Shown here one piece after another: positions 15,164 to 24,314 of a DNA stretch of 64,000 nucleotides. The stretch is from Streptomyces sp. NBC_00572 (GTDB lineage Bacteria; Actinomycetota; Actinomycetes; Streptomycetales; Streptomycetaceae). Under the pieces are notes generated by a model that searched no databases, was not told where the DNA came from, and was given only the letters and a program-made list of their open reading frames with translations. Position 1 is the first letter of the stretch, and every line of letters starts with the position of its first letter. The translations under genes were made by a program, and so were the position numbers. The DNA lies in assembly GCF_026341815.1 (NCBI RefSeq), contig NZ_JAPENX010000001.1, positions 744,001-808,000 on the forward strand, written 5' to 3'.

Positions 15164-16921
15164 ATGAGCACGTTCGCTGTGGGTGACGAGGACTTTCTGC
15201 TCGACGGGCGGCCGGTGCGGCTCCTGTCGGGGGCGCTGCACTACTTCCGGGTGCACGAGGAGCAGTGGGAGCACCGGCTCGGGATGCTGCGCGCGATGGG
15301 CCTCAACTGTGTCGAGACGTACGTCCCCTGGAATCTGCACGAGCCGGAGCCGGGCCGGTACGCGGACGTGGACGCCCTCGGCCGGTTCCTGGACGCGGTG
15401 GCGCGGGCCGGGATGTGGGCGATCGTGCGCCCGGGGCCGTACATCTGCGCCGAGTGGGAGAACGGTGGCCTGCCGCACTGGCTGACCGGCCCGCTCGGGC
15501 GGCGGGTGCGGACGCTCGACCCGGAGTTCCTGGCGCCCGTGGAGGACTGGTTCCGGCGGCTGCTGCCGCAGGTGGTGGAGCGGCAGATCGACCGGGGCGG
15601 GCCGGTGGTGCTGGTGCAGGTGGAGAACGAGTACGGGAGTTACGGCAGCGACCGGGCCTATCTGGAATGGGTGGCGGAGCTGTTGCGCGGCTGCGGGGTG
15701 AGCGTTCCGCTGTTCACCTCGGACGGTCCCGAGGACCACATGCTGACGGGCGGTTCGGTGCCGGGGGTGCTCGCCACGGCGAACTTCGGCTCGGGGGCGC
15801 GGGAGGGTTTCGCGACGCTGCGGCGCCACCAGCCGTCGGGGCCGCTGATGTGCATGGAGTTCTGGTGCGGCTGGTTCGACCACTGGGGCACGGAGCACGC
15901 GGTGCGGGACGCGGCGGACGCGGCGGAGGCGCTGCGGGAGATCCTGGAGTGCGGGGCCTCGGTCAACATCTACATGGCGCACGGGGGCACGAACTTCGGG
16001 GGCTGGGCGGGCGCGAACCGGGCCGGTGAGCTGCACGACGGGCCGGTGCGGGCGACGGTGACCTCGTACGACTACGACGCGCCGGTGGACGAGGCGGGGC
16101 GGCCGACGGAGAAGTTCCGGCGCTTCCGCGAGGTGCTCGCGAAGTACGCGGAGGGGCCTCTGCCGGAGGTCCCGGAGCCCCCGGCCGGGCTTGCGGGACC
16201 GGTTTCCGGCACCCTCGACGGGTGGGCTCCGCTGGAGACGGTCCTGGAGGTGCTCGGCGACGAGGAGGCGGTGACACCGGTGCCGCCGACCTTCGAGCAG
16301 CTCGGTGTGGACCGGGGCCTGGTCCGTTACCGGGTGGCGGTGCCGGGTCCGCGGCAGCCGTATCCGCTGGGGGTGACGGGGCTGCGGGACCGGGCGGTGG
16401 TGTGCGTCGACGGGGCCCCGGCGGGGGTGCTCGACACCACGGACGGGGAGAGCGTGTCCCTGCCCGGGCCGGTGGCGGGTCCGGCCGTGGTGGACCTGTG
16501 GGTCGAGTCGCTCGGCCGGGTCAACTACGGGCCTCGGCAGGCGGAGCCGAAGGGGATCACCGGTGGCGTGCGGCACGAGCGGCAGTATCTGCACGGGTTC
16601 CGGTCCCGGGCGCTGCGCCTGGACGCCTTCGAGGCGGCGGCGGTGGCGAAGGTGCCGTTCGGCGCCGGGCGCGGGGGCCGGGGGCTCCACCGGGGGACGC
16701 TCGACGTGACGGGCGCCGGGGACGCGATGCTGCGACTGCCGGGCGCGACCCGGGGCTTCGTGTGGGTGAACGGCTTCTGCCTGGGCCGGTACTGGCCGGC
16801 GGCCGGCCCGCAGGACGCCCTGTTCGTGCCGGGCCCGGTGCTCCGGGAGGGCGCGAACGAGGTGTGGGTCCTTGAGCTGGAGGGGGACGGGGACATGGGC
16901 GTCGAGCTCTGCGTCCTCTGA
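15164..16921 (+). CDS. Beta-galactosidase, glycoside hydrolase family 35
   Basis: 585 aa. A GH35 TIM barrel occupies about residues 5-330. The acid/base is Glu156 in QVENEYGSYG and the nucleophile Glu232 in MCMEFWCGWFDHWG; NFGGWAGAN follows. C-terminal beta-sandwich domains end in the family-typical NGFCLGRYWPAAGPQ. No signal peptide is visible, so it probably acts in the cytosol on imported beta-galactosides. It is divergently transcribed from an AraC regulator, its likely activator. Length matches bacterial GH35 enzymes (about 580-600 aa). Confidence 0.95.
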   Translation: MSTFAVGDEDFLLDGRPVRLLSGALHYFRVHEEQWEHRLGMLRAMGLNCVETYVPWNLHEPEPGRYADVDALGRFLDAVARAGMWAIVRPGPYICAEWENGGLPHWLTGPLGRRVRTLDPEFLAPVEDWFRRLLPQVVERQIDRGGPVVLVQVENEYGSYGSDRAYLEWVAELLRGCGVSVPLFTSDGPEDHMLTGGSVPGVLATANFGSGAREGFATLRRHQPSGPLMCMEFWCGWFDHWGTEHAVRDAADAAEALREILECGASVNIYMAHGGTNFGGWAGANRAGELHDGPVRATVTSYDYDAPVDEAGRPTEKFRRFREVLAKYAEGPLPEVPEPPAGLAGPVSGTLDGWAPLETVLEVLGDEEAVTPVPPTFEQLGVDRGLVRYRVAVPGPRQPYPLGVTGLRDRAVVCVDGAPAGVLDTTDGESVSLPGPVAGPAVVDLWVESLGRVNYGPRQAEPKGITGGVRHERQYLHGFRSRALRLDAFEAAAVAKVPFGAGRGGRGLHRGTLDVTGAGDAMLRLPGATRGFVWVNGFCLGRYWPAAGPQDALFVPGPVLREGANEVWVLELEGDGDMGVELCVL

Positions 16922-16954
16922 GGCTTCAGAACAAGAAACGCCCTAGGGCGGGAA

Positions 16955-16987
16955 GGTGCCCCGGAGCCGAGGCCGCTCCGGGGCACC
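16955..16987. terminator. Terminator between beta-galactosidase and trypsin genes
   Basis: A perfect 13-bp inverted repeat (16955-16967 and 16975-16987) with a 7-nt loop lies between two convergent genes, so it may act on both transcripts. No T tract follows, as is common in Streptomyces. Confidence 0.75.
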
Positions 16988-17008
16988 AGTACGCGAGGTC
17001 CGTGACGG

Positions 17009-17860
<852 letters not shown>

Positions 17861-17946
17861 TTATCGACAACTCTCAACTGCCCCCACAAGGAAGCCTTTT
17901 CGGCCACGCCGCACCGGACCGTAAAATGAGCCGGAGGGGGTCCTGT

Positions 17947-18831
17947 ATGCCGAACCGTCAGGAGGGCGACCGCGTCGCCCACGGCTTTCCGCACCGCGCC
18001 ACCGTCGGGGCCTCGCTCACCGCGCTCTACCGGCGCCTCTCCCCCGACGGCGTACACCGCTACCCGGCGAGCGTGGCGCCCGCCGACGTGGCCCTCGGCG
18101 ACGACGAGGACCTGCACCTCGGCACCCAGCGGGTCGCCCGCGCCCTCGTCCGGCACCTGCGGCTGCCCGAGGCGCGCATGGTGGTGAGTTTCCGGCCGAT
18201 GGAGGACGCGGCGGCCGTGGACCTCGCGGCGGGGCCCGAGTACTTCGTGGAGCTCAACGACCGCTTCCGGACCCGCCGCCGGGACATCGGCGCGGCCCTC
18301 GCACACGAGATCACCCATGTCCTGCTGCACCGGCTCGGCCTCGGCTTCCCCGGCACCGCCGAGAACGAGATCCTCACCGACGTCGTCACCACGTACCTGG
18401 GCGCGGGCTGGCTGCTGCTCGACGCCTTCCGGCAGGACGGCGTGGAGAGCCAGAAGCTGGGCTATCTGACCCCGGAGGAGTTCGGTTACGTCCTGGCCAA
18501 ACGGGCCGAGGTGTTCGGCGAGGACCCGTCACCGTGGTTCACCAGCGCGGTGGCGTACGAGGCATGGGTACGGGGCCGGGCCGAGGCCGACCGGGAACGG
18601 GCGGCGCCGCCGCTCGCCGGGGCGGGCTGGGCCGAGCGCCGGCGGTACGGCTGGGAGCGGCGCCGGGGCCGGGCCGTCGAGGGCGCCCCGTACACCTTCG
18701 AGGGCGGCGCGCCCGCGACCGGCGTCTCGTTCCCCTGCCCGGTCTGCCGGCAGCGGCTGCGGGTCCCGGCGGGGCGGGCGCTGCGGGCCCGGTGCGGGGT
18801 GTGCCTCACGGTGCTGGAGTGCGCGGGTTAG
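17947..18831 (+). CDS. Putative HExxH metalloprotein with C-terminal zinc ribbon
   Basis: 294 aa from ATG 17947, preceded by GGAGGGGG. Function is not recognised. The core contains HEITH (residues 120-124), the zincin zinc-binding motif, followed by ENEILTDVVTTYLGAG with acidic residues that could supply the third ligand. The last 35 residues hold CPVC and CGVC pairs, a zinc-ribbon pattern. No signal peptide or membrane helix is seen, so it is probably cytosolic. An ImmA/IrrE- or SprT-like protease is possible but neither signature is complete. It converges with the GNAT gene by a 4-nt overlap. Confidence 0.75.
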   Translation: MPNRQEGDRVAHGFPHRATVGASLTALYRRLSPDGVHRYPASVAPADVALGDDEDLHLGTQRVARALVRHLRLPEARMVVSFRPMEDAAAVDLAAGPEYFVELNDRFRTRRRDIGAALAHEITHVLLHRLGLGFPGTAENEILTDVVTTYLGAGWLLLDAFRQDGVESQKLGYLTPEEFGYVLAKRAEVFGEDPSPWFTSAVAYEAWVRGRAEADRERAAPPLAGAGWAERRRYGWERRRGRAVEGAPYTFEGGAPATGVSFPCPVCRQRLRVPAGRALRARCGVCLTVLECAG

Positions 18832-19289
18832 TCGTCCGCCGAGGGCTCCTCGACCAGGCTCTTGTGGAAGTGGACGTCCTCGGCGCCGCCCGGGATGCCG
18901 AGCACCCGGCCGGTCTCCACGTAGCCGTGCCGCCGGTAGAAGTCCGGGGCCTGGAAGGTGAAGGACGAGACGTTGGCGCGGTCGCAGCCGCGCCGCCGGG
19001 CCTCGTCCTCGGCCGCGCGCAGAAGCCGGCTCCCCCAGCCGTCCTCGCGGCTGTCCTCGCGGACCCACAGCATGTCGATCCCGAAGAGGCCGCTCCAGGT
19101 CCAGCCGGTGAGCCCGCCGATCAGCTCGCCGTTCTCGTCGACGGCCTTCACGGACAGTTCCCCCTGGTCCTCGGGGGTGGTGTTCGTGGCCGCGAAGTTG
19201 AACGCGTCGAGCCCCTGCTCCAGGAGCTTCGCGAGGGCGGCGTCACCGTGGCCGACGCTGAGCGTCGCGTCGTCGTGATCGTGCGTCAT
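18828..19289 (-). CDS. GNAT-family N-acetyltransferase
   Basis: 153 aa from ATG 19289. GNAT fold: the acetyl-CoA site lies in DSREDGWGSRLLRAAEDEARRRG (R-x-x-G-x-G/A type; about residues 80-103), followed by FTFQAPDFYRRHGYVETGRV, the usual C-terminal strand and helix. FGIDMLWV precedes the pyrophosphate loop. The acetyl acceptor is unknown. The ribosome site is weak; an upstream in-frame GTG-type start at 19307 is possible but the conserved region begins after 19289. Confidence 0.88.
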   Translation of the reverse strand: MTHDHDDATLSVGHGDAALAKLLEQGLDAFNFAATNTTPEDQGELSVKAVDENGELIGGLTGWTWSGLFGIDMLWVREDSREDGWGSRLLRAAEDEARRRGCDRANVSSFTFQAPDFYRRHGYVETGRVLGIPGGAEDVHFHKSLVEEPSADD

Positions 19290-19393
19290 GCGGCCCGATT
19301 CTGGCACGGGCGTACGAACGGGCCGCGCCTCCCCGGGCGACGGGGGCGGGAATCGATTTGCGCCAGGACCGGACGGCGGGTCAGGGTCGGCCC

Positions 19394-20944
19394 ATGAGCA
19401 CGCTGTTCGACGCCATCCGTGACGGGGACGAGAACGGGGCCGTACAGGCCCTGCGGGACGGGGCCGACCCCGAGGGCCGGGCGGGCGGGGAGACCCCGCT
19501 GTACCGGGCGGCCGTCGGCAACGAGGCCGGAATCGTACGGGTGTTGCTGGCCGCCGGGGCCGACCCGGGCGGCGGCAGCGGCGAGGACGGCGATGAACTG
19601 CCGCTCTGCGGGGCGGCCGTCGGTGGGCACACCGAGGTGGTGCGGGCCCTGCTCGCGGCGGGCGCGGCGGCGGACCAGGAGGAGGAGTACGGCTTCACGG
19701 CCCTCGCCTGGGCCCTGCGGCTCGGGTACGCCGACACCGCACGGGCCCTGCTTGAGTACGGGGCCGACCCCGACCGACGGGGACCGGACGGGATCCTGCC
19801 GCTGGTGGCCGCCGCCCGGCGCGGCTCCACCGGCTGCGTACGGGCGCTGCTCGACCACGGGGCGAACTCCCGGGAGGCCGCGCTCCGGGAGGCGCGGCGC
19901 TGGATCGGCGCCGACATCGCCGCCGAGCTGCGGCGCGGGCTCGTCGCCGGGAACGAGGGTGGGCAGACGTACGAGGCGGTGGTCCGCCGGGTCCGGGAGG
20001 ACGGTGGGATCACGGTCGTCGTCGAGCTGCTGCGGGAGGACGGCGCTCCGGGGCGCGGCGACGACCGCCAGACCGGGCACGCGGCGATCGCCACGCTCCT
20101 GGAGGCGGCGCTCGGACTGCACACCTCGCACGAGGAGCTGGCGGCACGGGCCCTGCGCTGCGGCGATCCGGAGCTCGACGACTGGACGACGGCGGTGGCC
20201 GAACTCGCGGGCCGGGCCGACGAGGAGACCTTCGTGGCGGCGGCCGCGTGGTGCGCGTACCGCGATCCGATGCGCCGGGCGCTGGGCGCGCGGGTGCTCG
20301 GCGCGTTGCCGGGCTTCGCGCCGAGCGCGGTCCCGGTGCTCCGGCGGCTCGCGGCGGAGGTGATGGTGGCGCCCGTTCCGGCGCGGGAGCCGGGGGCGTC
20401 GGCGCGGCAGCAGGTGCCGTCGCCGCGGGAGCCGGGGCTTTCGGTCGTGTCGGCGCGCGAGCCGGTGCTGTCGGTGGTGTCCGCGCTGGGGGCGTGCGCC
20501 GACCCGGCCGCCGTACCCGAACTGCTCGCCGCGGCCGGGCATCCCGACGCGGTCGTACGGCGGGCGGTCGCGGGGGCCCTGGCCGGGATCGTGCCGGCCG
20601 GGCACGTCGAGGCGCTCGGGGTGCTGCTCGCGCTGAGCCGGGACGGTGACGCGCGGGTGCGGGACTGGGCGACGCTCGCGCTCGCCGAACTGCCGGACGA
20701 CACCCCTCTCGTACGGGAGGGGCTCGCCGAGCGGCTCGGCGACGCCGATCCGGAGACGGCGGCGGAGGCGGCGCGCGGGCTCGCGATCCGTCAGGACCCG
20801 CGCGCCGTCGACGCGCTGGCGTCGGTCCTCGCGGACGGCGATCCGGAGGGCGCGGCGCGGGAGACGGCGCTGGCCGCCCTGGAGTACGTCCACGACCCCC
20901 GGGTCAGGACCCGGCTGGAGTGGACGTTCCCGCGCCGCGGCTGA
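19394..20944 (+). CDS. Ankyrin-repeat and HEAT-repeat protein
   Basis: 516 aa from ATG 19394. Residues 1 to about 165 form four or five ankyrin repeats (TPLYRAAVGNEAGIVRVLLAAGADP is one, shown here as RAAVGNEAGIVRVLLAAGAD; LPLCGAAVGGHTEVVRALLAAGA is another). The C-terminal half (about 240-516) is HEAT/PBS-type helical repeats, for example ARDWATLALAEL-like units. No enzyme domain is seen, so it is likely a protein-protein interaction scaffold. The segment around 20380-20470 is low complexity with repeated PREPGLSVVS-type units. Gene context gives no partner. Confidence 0.85.
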   Translation: MSTLFDAIRDGDENGAVQALRDGADPEGRAGGETPLYRAAVGNEAGIVRVLLAAGADPGGGSGEDGDELPLCGAAVGGHTEVVRALLAAGAAADQEEEYGFTALAWALRLGYADTARALLEYGADPDRRGPDGILPLVAAARRGSTGCVRALLDHGANSREAALREARRWIGADIAAELRRGLVAGNEGGQTYEAVVRRVREDGGITVVVELLREDGAPGRGDDRQTGHAAIATLLEAALGLHTSHEELAARALRCGDPELDDWTTAVAELAGRADEETFVAAAAWCAYRDPMRRALGARVLGALPGFAPSAVPVLRRLAAEVMVAPVPAREPGASARQQVPSPREPGLSVVSAREPVLSVVSALGACADPAAVPELLAAAGHPDAVVRRAVAGALAGIVPAGHVEALGVLLALSRDGDARVRDWATLALAELPDDTPLVREGLAERLGDADPETAAEAARGLAIRQDPRAVDALASVLADGDPEGAARETALAALEYVHDPRVRTRLEWTFPRRG

Positions 20945-21028
20945 CCGGACGCGCGCGGCTCGGCGGCCTTCGGACGCGCCGGCGCCCTCCGGCGGCCCCG
21001 GGGGCCGCAACCGCCTTTCCGGACGTGC

Positions 21029-21454
21029 TCAGCAGTCGTAGTCGATGAGGTCGAAGGTCGCGTAGTGGTCGGCGGTGTAGTAGTCCTCCGCCGTCGAGTT
21101 GCCGGTCACGATCCGGCGGGCGCCACGGGTGGAGGACCCCGGGGTCTTGACCGTGTACTCGTGGTAGTAGCCGAGCGAGTGGGACGGCAGGACGCCCTCC
21201 CGGTTCTGGAAGACGGAGCCGTCCTGGCTGTACGGGAAGGGGCCGCCCGCGTCGATCAGACGCAGGGTCGTGTAGGCCTGGCTGGGGAGGGCCGAGTAGC
21301 AGATGTCCCCGACGGCCGCGGTCGCCGCGACGGAGGCCGTGACGGTGGCGGGCGCGGGTGCCGGCGCGGCGGTGGCCGGGGCTCCGAGGGGGAGGGAGGA
21401 CAGGAGGGCGGTGGCGACACCGCCGGCGAGGGTGAATCGAGGGGGGATTCGCAT
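21029..21454 (-). CDS. Secreted guanyl-specific ribonuclease, RNase Sa family
   Basis: 141 aa from ATG 21454. A signal peptide (RIPPRFTLAGGVATALLSS, Ala-rich cleavage region) precedes a mature domain of about 95 aa that closely matches RNase Sa. The general base Glu is in YYHEYTV, the catalytic arginines in STRGARRI and the general acid His in DHYATFDLI; the disulphide cysteines are in DICYS and the C-terminal DYDC. FPYSQDGSVFQNRE forms the guanine-binding loop. It cleaves extracellular RNA after G. No barstar-like inhibitor is encoded next to it, as expected for a secreted enzyme. Confidence 0.94.
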   Translation of the reverse strand: MRIPPRFTLAGGVATALLSSLPLGAPATAAPAPAPATVTASVAATAAVGDICYSALPSQAYTTLRLIDAGGPFPYSQDGSVFQNREGVLPSHSLGYYHEYTVKTPGSSTRGARRIVTGNSTAEDYYTADHYATFDLIDYDC

Positions 21455-21780
21455 GGCTGAGATTTTGACGCGCGTAGATCGGGCCGTGAACCCCAACGCC
21501 CTTCAATTCGCCGGACGTTAACTCCTTGCCCGCGAACGTGGGGATCCCGTGTGCACGGCGTCACCGGGATGTTTCCCGACCCGCGCGCAGCGCACCGCCG
21601 GAGCCCTTGCGGGCCCCGGCGGTCGTCACGGACGCTCTTCGAGGACTGGTCGCGGGAGTCCACGAGCTCTACGAGGAGTTCACGACCGAGGAGCCGGCGA
21701 CGATCACCCGCTTCCCGACCGGGGCGACCGAACGCCGGCGGGGCACGCGACCGAGCGCCTCACGGAGTAGCGGGCCCCGG
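21455..21780. other. Intergenic stretch, possible coding relic
   Basis: A 326-nt gap between the RNase gene and the first SDR. The + strand near 21600-21740 has one open segment reading LVAGVHELYEEFTTEEPATI with normal Streptomyces codon bias but no start, ribosome site or recognised family. It may be a remnant of a degraded gene. No hairpin or repeat stands out. Confidence 0.35.
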
Positions 21781-22656
21781 TCAGGCCCCGTACACCGGGT
21801 GCGGCGGTTCCGCCTCCGCGAGGAGGCGCCGGGCCGTCTCCCCCGCCTCCGCCGGGGTGCGGCGCGTGCCCTTGTCCGCCGTCGGGCCCGGCCGCCAGCC
21901 CTCCATCACGGTGAGGCGGCCTCCCTCGGCCTCGAAGACCCGGCCGGTCACGCCTTCCGACGCGGCCGAGCCCAGCCACACCACCAGCGGTGACACGTCC
22001 TCGGGCAGGGCGTCGAGACCGTCGAAGACCTGCTCGGTCATCCGGGTCCTGGCGGCCGGGGCGATCGCGTTGACCTGCACGCCGTACCGGGCCAGCTCCG
22101 CCGCCGCGACGAGCGTGAGCCCGACGATCGCGGCCTTGGCCGCCGCGTAGTTGCCCTGCCCGACGCTGCCGAGGAGCCCGGCGCCCGAGGTGGTGTGGAC
22201 GACCCGCGCCACCGGCGTACGCCCCGCCTTGGCCTCGGTCCGCCAGTACGCGCCCGCGTGCCGCAGCGGCAGGAAGTGGCCCTTGCCGTGGACCCGCATG
22301 ACCGCGTCCCAGTCCTCCTCGTCGAGGTTCACGAGCATCCGGTCGCGGAGGAAGCCCGCGTTGCTGACGAGGGTGTCGAGCCGTCCGTACGTGTCCAGGG
22401 CGGTCGCGACGAGGGAGGCGGCGCCCTCGGTGGTCGCGATGTCGCCGCCGTGGGCGACGGCCTCGCCGCCCGCCGCCCTGATCTCCTCGACGACCGCCGC
22501 CGCCGGGCTGTCCGGCCCCGGGTGCCCGTCGAGACCGACCCCGAGGTCGTTGACGACGACCCGGGCGCCCTCGGCGGCGAACGCGAGCGCGTGCGCCCGG
22601 CCGAGTCCGCGACCCGCTCCCGTCACGATCACCACTCGCTCGTCACACAGACCCAT
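21781..22656 (-). CDS. Short-chain dehydrogenase of the HIP (steroid C/D ring) cluster, Rv3548c-like
   Basis: 291 aa from ATG 22656, preceded by AAGGAGAG. Classical/HSD17B4-type SDR: cofactor motif TGAGRGLGRAHA, VVNDLGVGLDG, SNAGFLRDRML, and the catalytic Ser plus YAAAK in GNYAAAKAAI. The C-terminal MEGWRPGPTADKG is unusual for FabG proteins and fits the mycobacterial Rv3548c type, which lies in the KstR2 regulon. It would oxidise a hydroxyacyl-CoA or ring hydroxyl in HIP breakdown; the exact step is not settled. It overlaps the upstream SDR by 14 nt. Confidence 0.85.
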   Translation of the reverse strand: MGLCDERVVIVTGAGRGLGRAHALAFAAEGARVVVNDLGVGLDGHPGPDSPAAAVVEEIRAAGGEAVAHGGDIATTEGAASLVATALDTYGRLDTLVSNAGFLRDRMLVNLDEEDWDAVMRVHGKGHFLPLRHAGAYWRTEAKAGRTPVARVVHTTSGAGLLGSVGQGNYAAAKAAIVGLTLVAAAELARYGVQVNAIAPAARTRMTEQVFDGLDALPEDVSPLVVWLGSAASEGVTGRVFEAEGGRLTVMEGWRPGPTADKGTRRTPAEAGETARRLLAEAEPPHPVYGA

Positions 22657-23497
22657 CTCGACTCTCCTTGCTGGCGGTTGCGACGCCGACGGTCGCGGCG
22701 TGGACGGTCGCGGCGTGGACGGTCGCGACATCGGCAGTCGCGACATTGACGGTCGCGGCATCCAGGAAGGCGGGGCGCTCCCCGCCGCCGTGCACGAGGA
22801 GCGAGGCTCCCGAGATGTAGGCCGCCCGGTCGGAGGCGAGGAAGACGGCCGCCTCGCCGATCTCGTCCGGTGCGGCGAGCCGGCCCAGCGGTACGGTCCG
22901 GCCGACCGCGGCGATCCCCTCCTCGTCGCCGTAGTGGAGGTGGGACAGTTCGGTCTCCACCATGCCGAGGACCAGGGTGTTGACCCGTACGTCGGGGGCC
23001 CATTCGACGGCCATCGAGCGGGCGAGGTTCTCCAGGCCCGCCTTGGCCGCGCCGTAGGCGGCCGTGCCCGGGGAGGGCCGGGTGCCACTGACGCTGCCGA
23101 TCATGACGACCGCGCCTCGCGAGGCCCGGAGGAGCGGGTGGGCGGCGAGGCTGACGGCGAGCGGGGCGGTGAGGTTGAGCTCGACCACGCGCGCGTGCCG
23201 TGCGGCCTCGCCCTCGCCGAGGAGGCGGTACGGCGTGCCGCCCGCGTTGTTGACGAGGGCGTCGAGCCGTCCGTACCGCTCGGCGAAGTCGGTGAAGAAC
23301 TCCCGTACGGCGATGGGTTCCCGCAGGTCGAGGGGGTGGAACTCGGCGGTGCGGCCCGCCGCTTCGACCGGTGCGTCCGGGGGTCTGCGGGCGCAGACGG
23401 CGACCCGGGCGCCGGCCCGCAGAAAGGCGCGTGCGATGCCCGCACCGACTCCGCGGGTTCCGCCGGTGACGAGCACGACCCTCCCGTCCAGCTCCAT
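22643..23497 (-). CDS. Short-chain dehydrogenase of the HIP cluster, Rv3549c-like, with repetitive tail
   Basis: 284 aa from ATG 23497, with AGGAGGAAGG upstream. Features: TGGTRGVGAGIAR, NNAGGTPYRLLGEGE, and the active-site Ser with YGAAK. The domain ends near residue 250 (SGASLLVHGGGERPAFLD), the usual SDR length. About 30 extra residues follow as six imperfect pentapeptides of the HAATV/DVATA type, encoded by a 15-bp DNA tandem repeat; most homologues stop before it. It is the first gene of the leftward operon and shares the operator region with echA20. It is probably an NAD(P)-dependent step in C/D-ring degradation. Confidence 0.85.
   Translation of the reverse strand: MELDGRVVLVTGGTRGVGAGIARAFLRAGARVAVCARRPPDAPVEAAGRTAEFHPLDLREPIAVREFFTDFAERYGRLDALVNNAGGTPYRLLGEGEAARHARVVELNLTAPLAVSLAAHPLLRASRGAVVMIGSVSGTRPSPGTAAYGAAKAGLENLARSMAVEWAPDVRVNTLVLGMVETELSHLHYGDEEGIAAVGRTVPLGRLAAPDEIGEAAVFLASDRAAYISGASLLVHGGGERPAFLDAATVNVATADVATVHAATVHAATVGVATASKESRDGSV
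22673..22762. repeat. 15-bp tandem repeat, six copies, in an SDR 3' end
   Basis: Six head-to-tail units of 15 bp with consensus GACGGTCGCGGCGTG; copies 2 and 3 (22688-22702 and 22703-22717) are identical. The unit length keeps the reading frame and gives pentapeptides rich in Ala, Thr and Val at the C-terminus of the SDR. Confidence 0.9.
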
Positions 23498-23526
23498 CGG
23501 CTGCTACCTTCCTCCTCAAGAGGTTA

Positions 23527-23545
23527 CCTAACAAACGTTTGGTGG
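23527..23545. promoter_or_regulatory. KstR2-like operator in the SDR/echA20 divergent promoter
   Basis: The sequence CCTAACAAACGTTTGGTGG contains the 10-bp palindrome CAAACGTTTG. It lies between the divergent starts (23497 and 23565). It aligns with the palindrome at 33701-33720 and with the published mycobacterial KstR2 consensus AnCAAGnnCTTGnT, with two symmetric differences. Likely bound by the TetR protein at 31115-31735 and released by HIP-CoA. Confidence 0.75.
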
Positions 23546-23564
23546 AAAGGTAGCTGATCCACTC

Positions 23565-24314
23565 ATGGGTGTCTGCACCTCGCGCCCCACTCCGGGCGTG
23601 GCCCTGGTCACCATCGACTTCCCGCCCGTCAACGCCCTGCCCGTCAAGGGCTGGTACGCGCTCGCCGACGCCGTCCGCACGGCGGGCCGCGACCCCGAGG
23701 TCCGCTGTGTCGTCCTCACCGCCGAGGGCCGCGGCTTCAACGCGGGCGTCGACATCAAGGAGTTGCAGCGCGACCCCGGGCACACCTCCCTGATCGGCGC
23801 CAACAGCGGCTGCGCCGAGGCCTTCGCCGCCGTGTACGAGTGCGAGGTGCCGGTCGTCGCCGCGGTCGCCGGCCACTGCCTGGGCGGCGGCATCGGGCTC
23901 GTCGGCAACGCCGACGCGATCGTCGCCGCCGAGGACGCCGTCTTCGGACTGCCCGAGCTGGACCGGGGCGCGCTCGGCGCCGCCACCCATCTGGCCCGGC
24001 TCGTGCCCCAGCACCTGATGCGGGCCCTCTACTACACCTCGCGGACCGCGACCGCCGCCGAACTGCACGCCCACGGCTCGGTGTGGAAGGTCGTCCCGCG
24101 CCCCGGGCTGCTCGACGCGGCCCTCGAACTGGCCGGGGAGATCGCCGCCAAGGACGGCAGCCTGCTCCGGCTCGCCAAGGCCGCTCTCAACGGCATCGAC
24201 CCCGTGGACGTCCGGCGCAGCTACCGCTTCGAGCAGGGCTTCACCTTCGAGGCCAATCTCAGCGGGGTCGCCGACCGCGTCCGCGACACCTTCGGGAAGG
24301 AGAACTCCCCGTGA
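23565..24314 (+). CDS. echA20: Enoyl-CoA hydratase/isomerase family protein, EchA20-like
   Basis: 249 aa. Crotonase fold: CTSRPTPGVALVTIDFP at the N-terminus, the oxyanion-hole segments RGFNAGVDIKEL and AGHCLGGGIGLVGNADAI, and PELDRGALGAATHLARLVP. In Mycobacterium EchA20 acts on the ring-bearing CoA ester just before IpdAB in the HIP pathway. It is the first gene of a four-gene rightward operon (echA20-ipdA-ipdB-ipdC) with ATGA/GTGA overlaps, directly downstream of the putative KstR2 operator. The assignment rests on both sequence type and the conserved gene order. Confidence 0.85.
   Translation: MGVCTSRPTPGVALVTIDFPPVNALPVKGWYALADAVRTAGRDPEVRCVVLTAEGRGFNAGVDIKELQRDPGHTSLIGANSGCAEAFAAVYECEVPVVAAVAGHCLGGGIGLVGNADAIVAAEDAVFGLPELDRGALGAATHLARLVPQHLMRALYYTSRTATAAELHAHGSVWKVVPRPGLLDAALELAGEIAAKDGSLLRLAKAALNGIDPVDVRRSYRFEQGFTFEANLSGVADRVRDTFGKENSP

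Noticed and set aside
15035..16690. Upstream extension of the AraC gene to 16690
   Set aside because: It runs antisense to the beta-galactosidase; the AraC domain and ribosome site begin at 15034.
21526..21993. Possible + strand gene between the RNase gene and the first SDR
   Set aside because: No ribosome site or recognised family, and most of the frame is antisense to the SDR; noted only as a possible relic.
22673..22762. CRISPR-like array
   Set aside because: The units are contiguous 15-bp tandem repeats without spacers, inside a coding sequence.
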